Assembly (NCBI GenBank): GCA_027031685.1
Contig: JALVPS010000144.1
Coordinates: forward strand, 1-6,001
Source of the DNA: Gammaproteobacteria bacterium
GTDB lineage: Bacteria; Pseudomonadota; Gammaproteobacteria; UWMA-0217
DNA: 6,001 nt
Direction: 5' to 3'
Shown: one piece after another, positions 4,705 to 6,001 of the stretch
Layout of the letters: each line of letters starts with the position of its first letter
Numbering within the stretch: position 1 is the stretch's first letter
The notes under the pieces: model-generated
What the model was told of the DNA's origin: nothing
Seen by the model: only the letters and a program-made list of their open reading frames with translations
The model's database searches: none
Translations under genes and position numbers: made by a program

Positions 4705-6001
4705 CACGCCGCGCGGGCGCCGCCGGCCCAGGGTCAGGGCCGCTCCCAGGGCCAGCGCGGCCAGGGCCAGGGCGGTCCCGTTGCGCCAGCGGGCGAAGGG
4801 GGTGCGGCCGGCGCGCGGCTGCACGCGGGCGGTGAGCACGGCGGTGGTGAACTGGGGCAGACGCCCGGCCAGGCGGCCGCGGTGATCGATGACCGCCGAG
4901 ATGCCGGTGTTGGTGGCACGCAGCAGGGGCCGGCCCAGCTCCAGGGCGCGCAGGCGGGCGATCTGCAGGTGCTGGTGGGGGGCCAGGGAGTCGCCGAACC
5001 AGGCGTCGTTGCTCACGTTCACCAGCAGGCGGGCGGCCGGCAGCAGGTCGGCCATCTCGGCCCCGTAGGCATCCTCGTAGCAGATGGAGCCGCCCACCGC
5101 GGTGCCCGCCGCGGGCAGGGGCGTGGCCTGCCGGCCGGGCGCGATGTCGGCCGCCGGCAGCACCACCATGTCCTCCAGCCAGGTCAGCCAGCGGCGCAGG
5201 GGGATGTACTCGCCGAAGGGCACCAGGTGGCGCTTGTGGTACCAGGCCGGCGGGCCCTTGCCCAGCCGCAGCAGGGCGTTGTACAGGCGGCCGTCCTGGG
5301 CGTGCAGGATGCCGGTGATCAGGTCGGTGTGGCTGGCCACCAGTTCCTTGCGCAAGGGGTCCAGCACCTGGGGCTTGAACAGCCGGTAGCGCCCCGGCAG
5401 GGCCACCTCGGGCCAGACGATGAGGTCGGCATCCAGGTGGGCACGGGTCAGCTTCAGATAGCGCTCCACGGTGGGGATGAGCCATTCGGGGCGCCACTTG
5501 TCGCCCTGGGCGATATTGCCCTGCACCAGGGCCACGCGCAGCGGCCGCCCCTCGGCGTGGGTCCAGGGCACCTGCGCCAGCCCCCAGCCCGCACCCAGCA
5601 ACAGGGCGGCGGCCAGCACGGCCAGGCCGGGCCGGCGCCCCCCCCAGACGATGAGGGACGCCAGCAGCGCCGCCGCGCCGCTCATGCCCAGCACGCCCAG
5701 CAGTGGACCGTAGCCGCCCAGTGCCAGGCGCTGGCTGTAGCCCACCTGCAGCCAGGGAAAGCCGGTGAACAACCAGCCGCGCAGCCACTCCGCCAGTAGC
5801 CACAGGGCCGGCATGACGGCCAGCAGGCGCCAGCCCGTCCCCACACCGGCCCGACCCAGGCGCGCCTGGATCCAGCCCACCGCCGCCGGATAGGCGGCCA
5901 GCACGGCCACGAACCCCACGGTGAGCGCGGCGGCGAAGGGCGCCGGGGACTGCCCGAAGGTATGGATGCTGTGGTAGACCCAGGAGGCGCCCAGCCCGAA
6001 C
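4699..6001 (-). CDS. lnt: Apolipoprotein N-acyltransferase, C-terminal 433 residues (N-terminus outside window)
   Basis: Lnt transfers an acyl chain from phospholipid to the N-terminal cysteine of lipoproteins in the inner membrane, the last step of lipoprotein maturation. The frame is open to base 6000, so the internal GTG at 5919 is not the start. Upstream of it the sequence still matches the family (SWVYHSIHTFGQSP). E. coli Lnt is 512 residues, so about 80 are probably missing. Hydrophobic segments at about 29-45, 58-77, 99-119 and 125-140 of the visible part precede a periplasmic nitrilase domain (about 154-395). The catalytic triad is intact: Glu in WPEVALPG (codon 5407-5409), Lys in WYHKRHLVPFGEYIP (codon 5233-5235) and Cys in SICYEDAYG (codon 5080-5082). 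NVSNDAWFGDS and RALELGRPLLRATNTGISAVI are also classic Lnt blocks. A final membrane helix lies near 407-424. It lies 55 bp upstream of leuS on the same strand; corC/ybeX commonly precedes it, beyond this window. Confidence 0.97.
   Translation of the reverse strand, partial: FGLGASWVYHSIHTFGQSPAPFAAALTVGFVAVLAAYPAAVGWIQARLGRAGVGTGWRLLAVMPALWLLAEWLRGWLFTGFPWLQVGYSQRLALGGYGPLLGVLGMSGAAALLASLIVWGGRRPGLAVLAAALLLGAGWGLAQVPWTHAEGRPLRVALVQGNIAQGDKWRPEWLIPTVERYLKLTRAHLDADLIVWPEVALPGRYRLFKPQVLDPLRKELVASHTDLITGILHAQDGRLYNALLRLGKGPPAWYHKRHLVPFGEYIPLRRWLTWLEDMVVLPAADIAPGRQATPLPAAGTAVGGSICYEDAYGAEMADLLPAARLLVNVSNDAWFGDSLAPHQHLQIARLRALELGRPLLRATNTGISAVIDHRGRLAGRLPQFTTAVLTARVQPRAGRTPFARWRNGTALALAALALGAALTLGRRRPRGVL

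Noticed and set aside
4882..5799. 305-codon + strand frame antisense to lnt
   Set aside because: It is rich in Gln, Gly, Val and His with no motif, as expected for the complement of a high-GC coding region.
4565..5803. 412-codon - strand frame overlapping lnt and the start of leuS
   Set aside because: It is a Pro/Arg/Gly/Ala-rich shifted-frame shadow of lnt. The lnt frame carries the complete catalytic triad and family blocks.
1..6001. Mobile element, CRISPR array, tRNA or defence system
   Set aside because: No transposase or integrase motifs, regular repeat-spacer units, cloverleaf sequence or toxin-antitoxin-like pair could be seen. Nearly all bases are accounted for by housekeeping or envelope genes.

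Overview
This is a very GC-rich bacterial window with strong G/C bias at third codon positions. Two + strand genes at the left converge on a four-gene - strand cluster that fills the rest. LptE (the outer-membrane LPS translocon lipoprotein), three-subunit-style lipoprotein maturation (Lnt) and an E. coli-type LeuRS without zinc-ribbon cysteines point to a Gram-negative proteobacterium, most likely a high-GC gammaproteobacterium. Genus cannot be decided from this sequence.

Layout: bases 1-337 are the 3' part of atpC (F1 epsilon subunit), normally the last gene of an ATP synthase operon. After a 67-bp gap with a candidate extended -10 promoter, 405-1109 encodes a cytidylate kinase-like P-loop protein. 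Its stop region overlaps by 8 bp, tail to tail, the end of a small four-helix membrane protein on the - strand (1102-1512). Reading leftward on the - strand from the right edge, the order is lnt (4699-6001, N-terminus outside the window), leuS (2055-4643), lptE (1533-2051) and the small membrane protein. leuS, lptE and the membrane gene are tightly spaced (3 bp, then 20 bp or a 4-bp GTGA overlap) and are probably cotranscribed. A candidate promoter for leuS lies in the lnt-leuS gap, starting on the lnt stop codon.

Functionally, lnt and lptE are both envelope biogenesis genes. Lnt N-acylates lipoproteins such as LptE, and LptE plugs the LptD LPS translocon. leuS is a translation housekeeping gene commonly found between them.

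I found no mobile element, CRISPR array, RNA gene or defence-like cassette, and no convincing new system. The most informative oddity is synteny. The window joins the end of an atp operon to the end of the leuS-lptE cluster, the usual next genes on each side (glmU and holA) are absent, and two poorly characterised genes sit at the junction.
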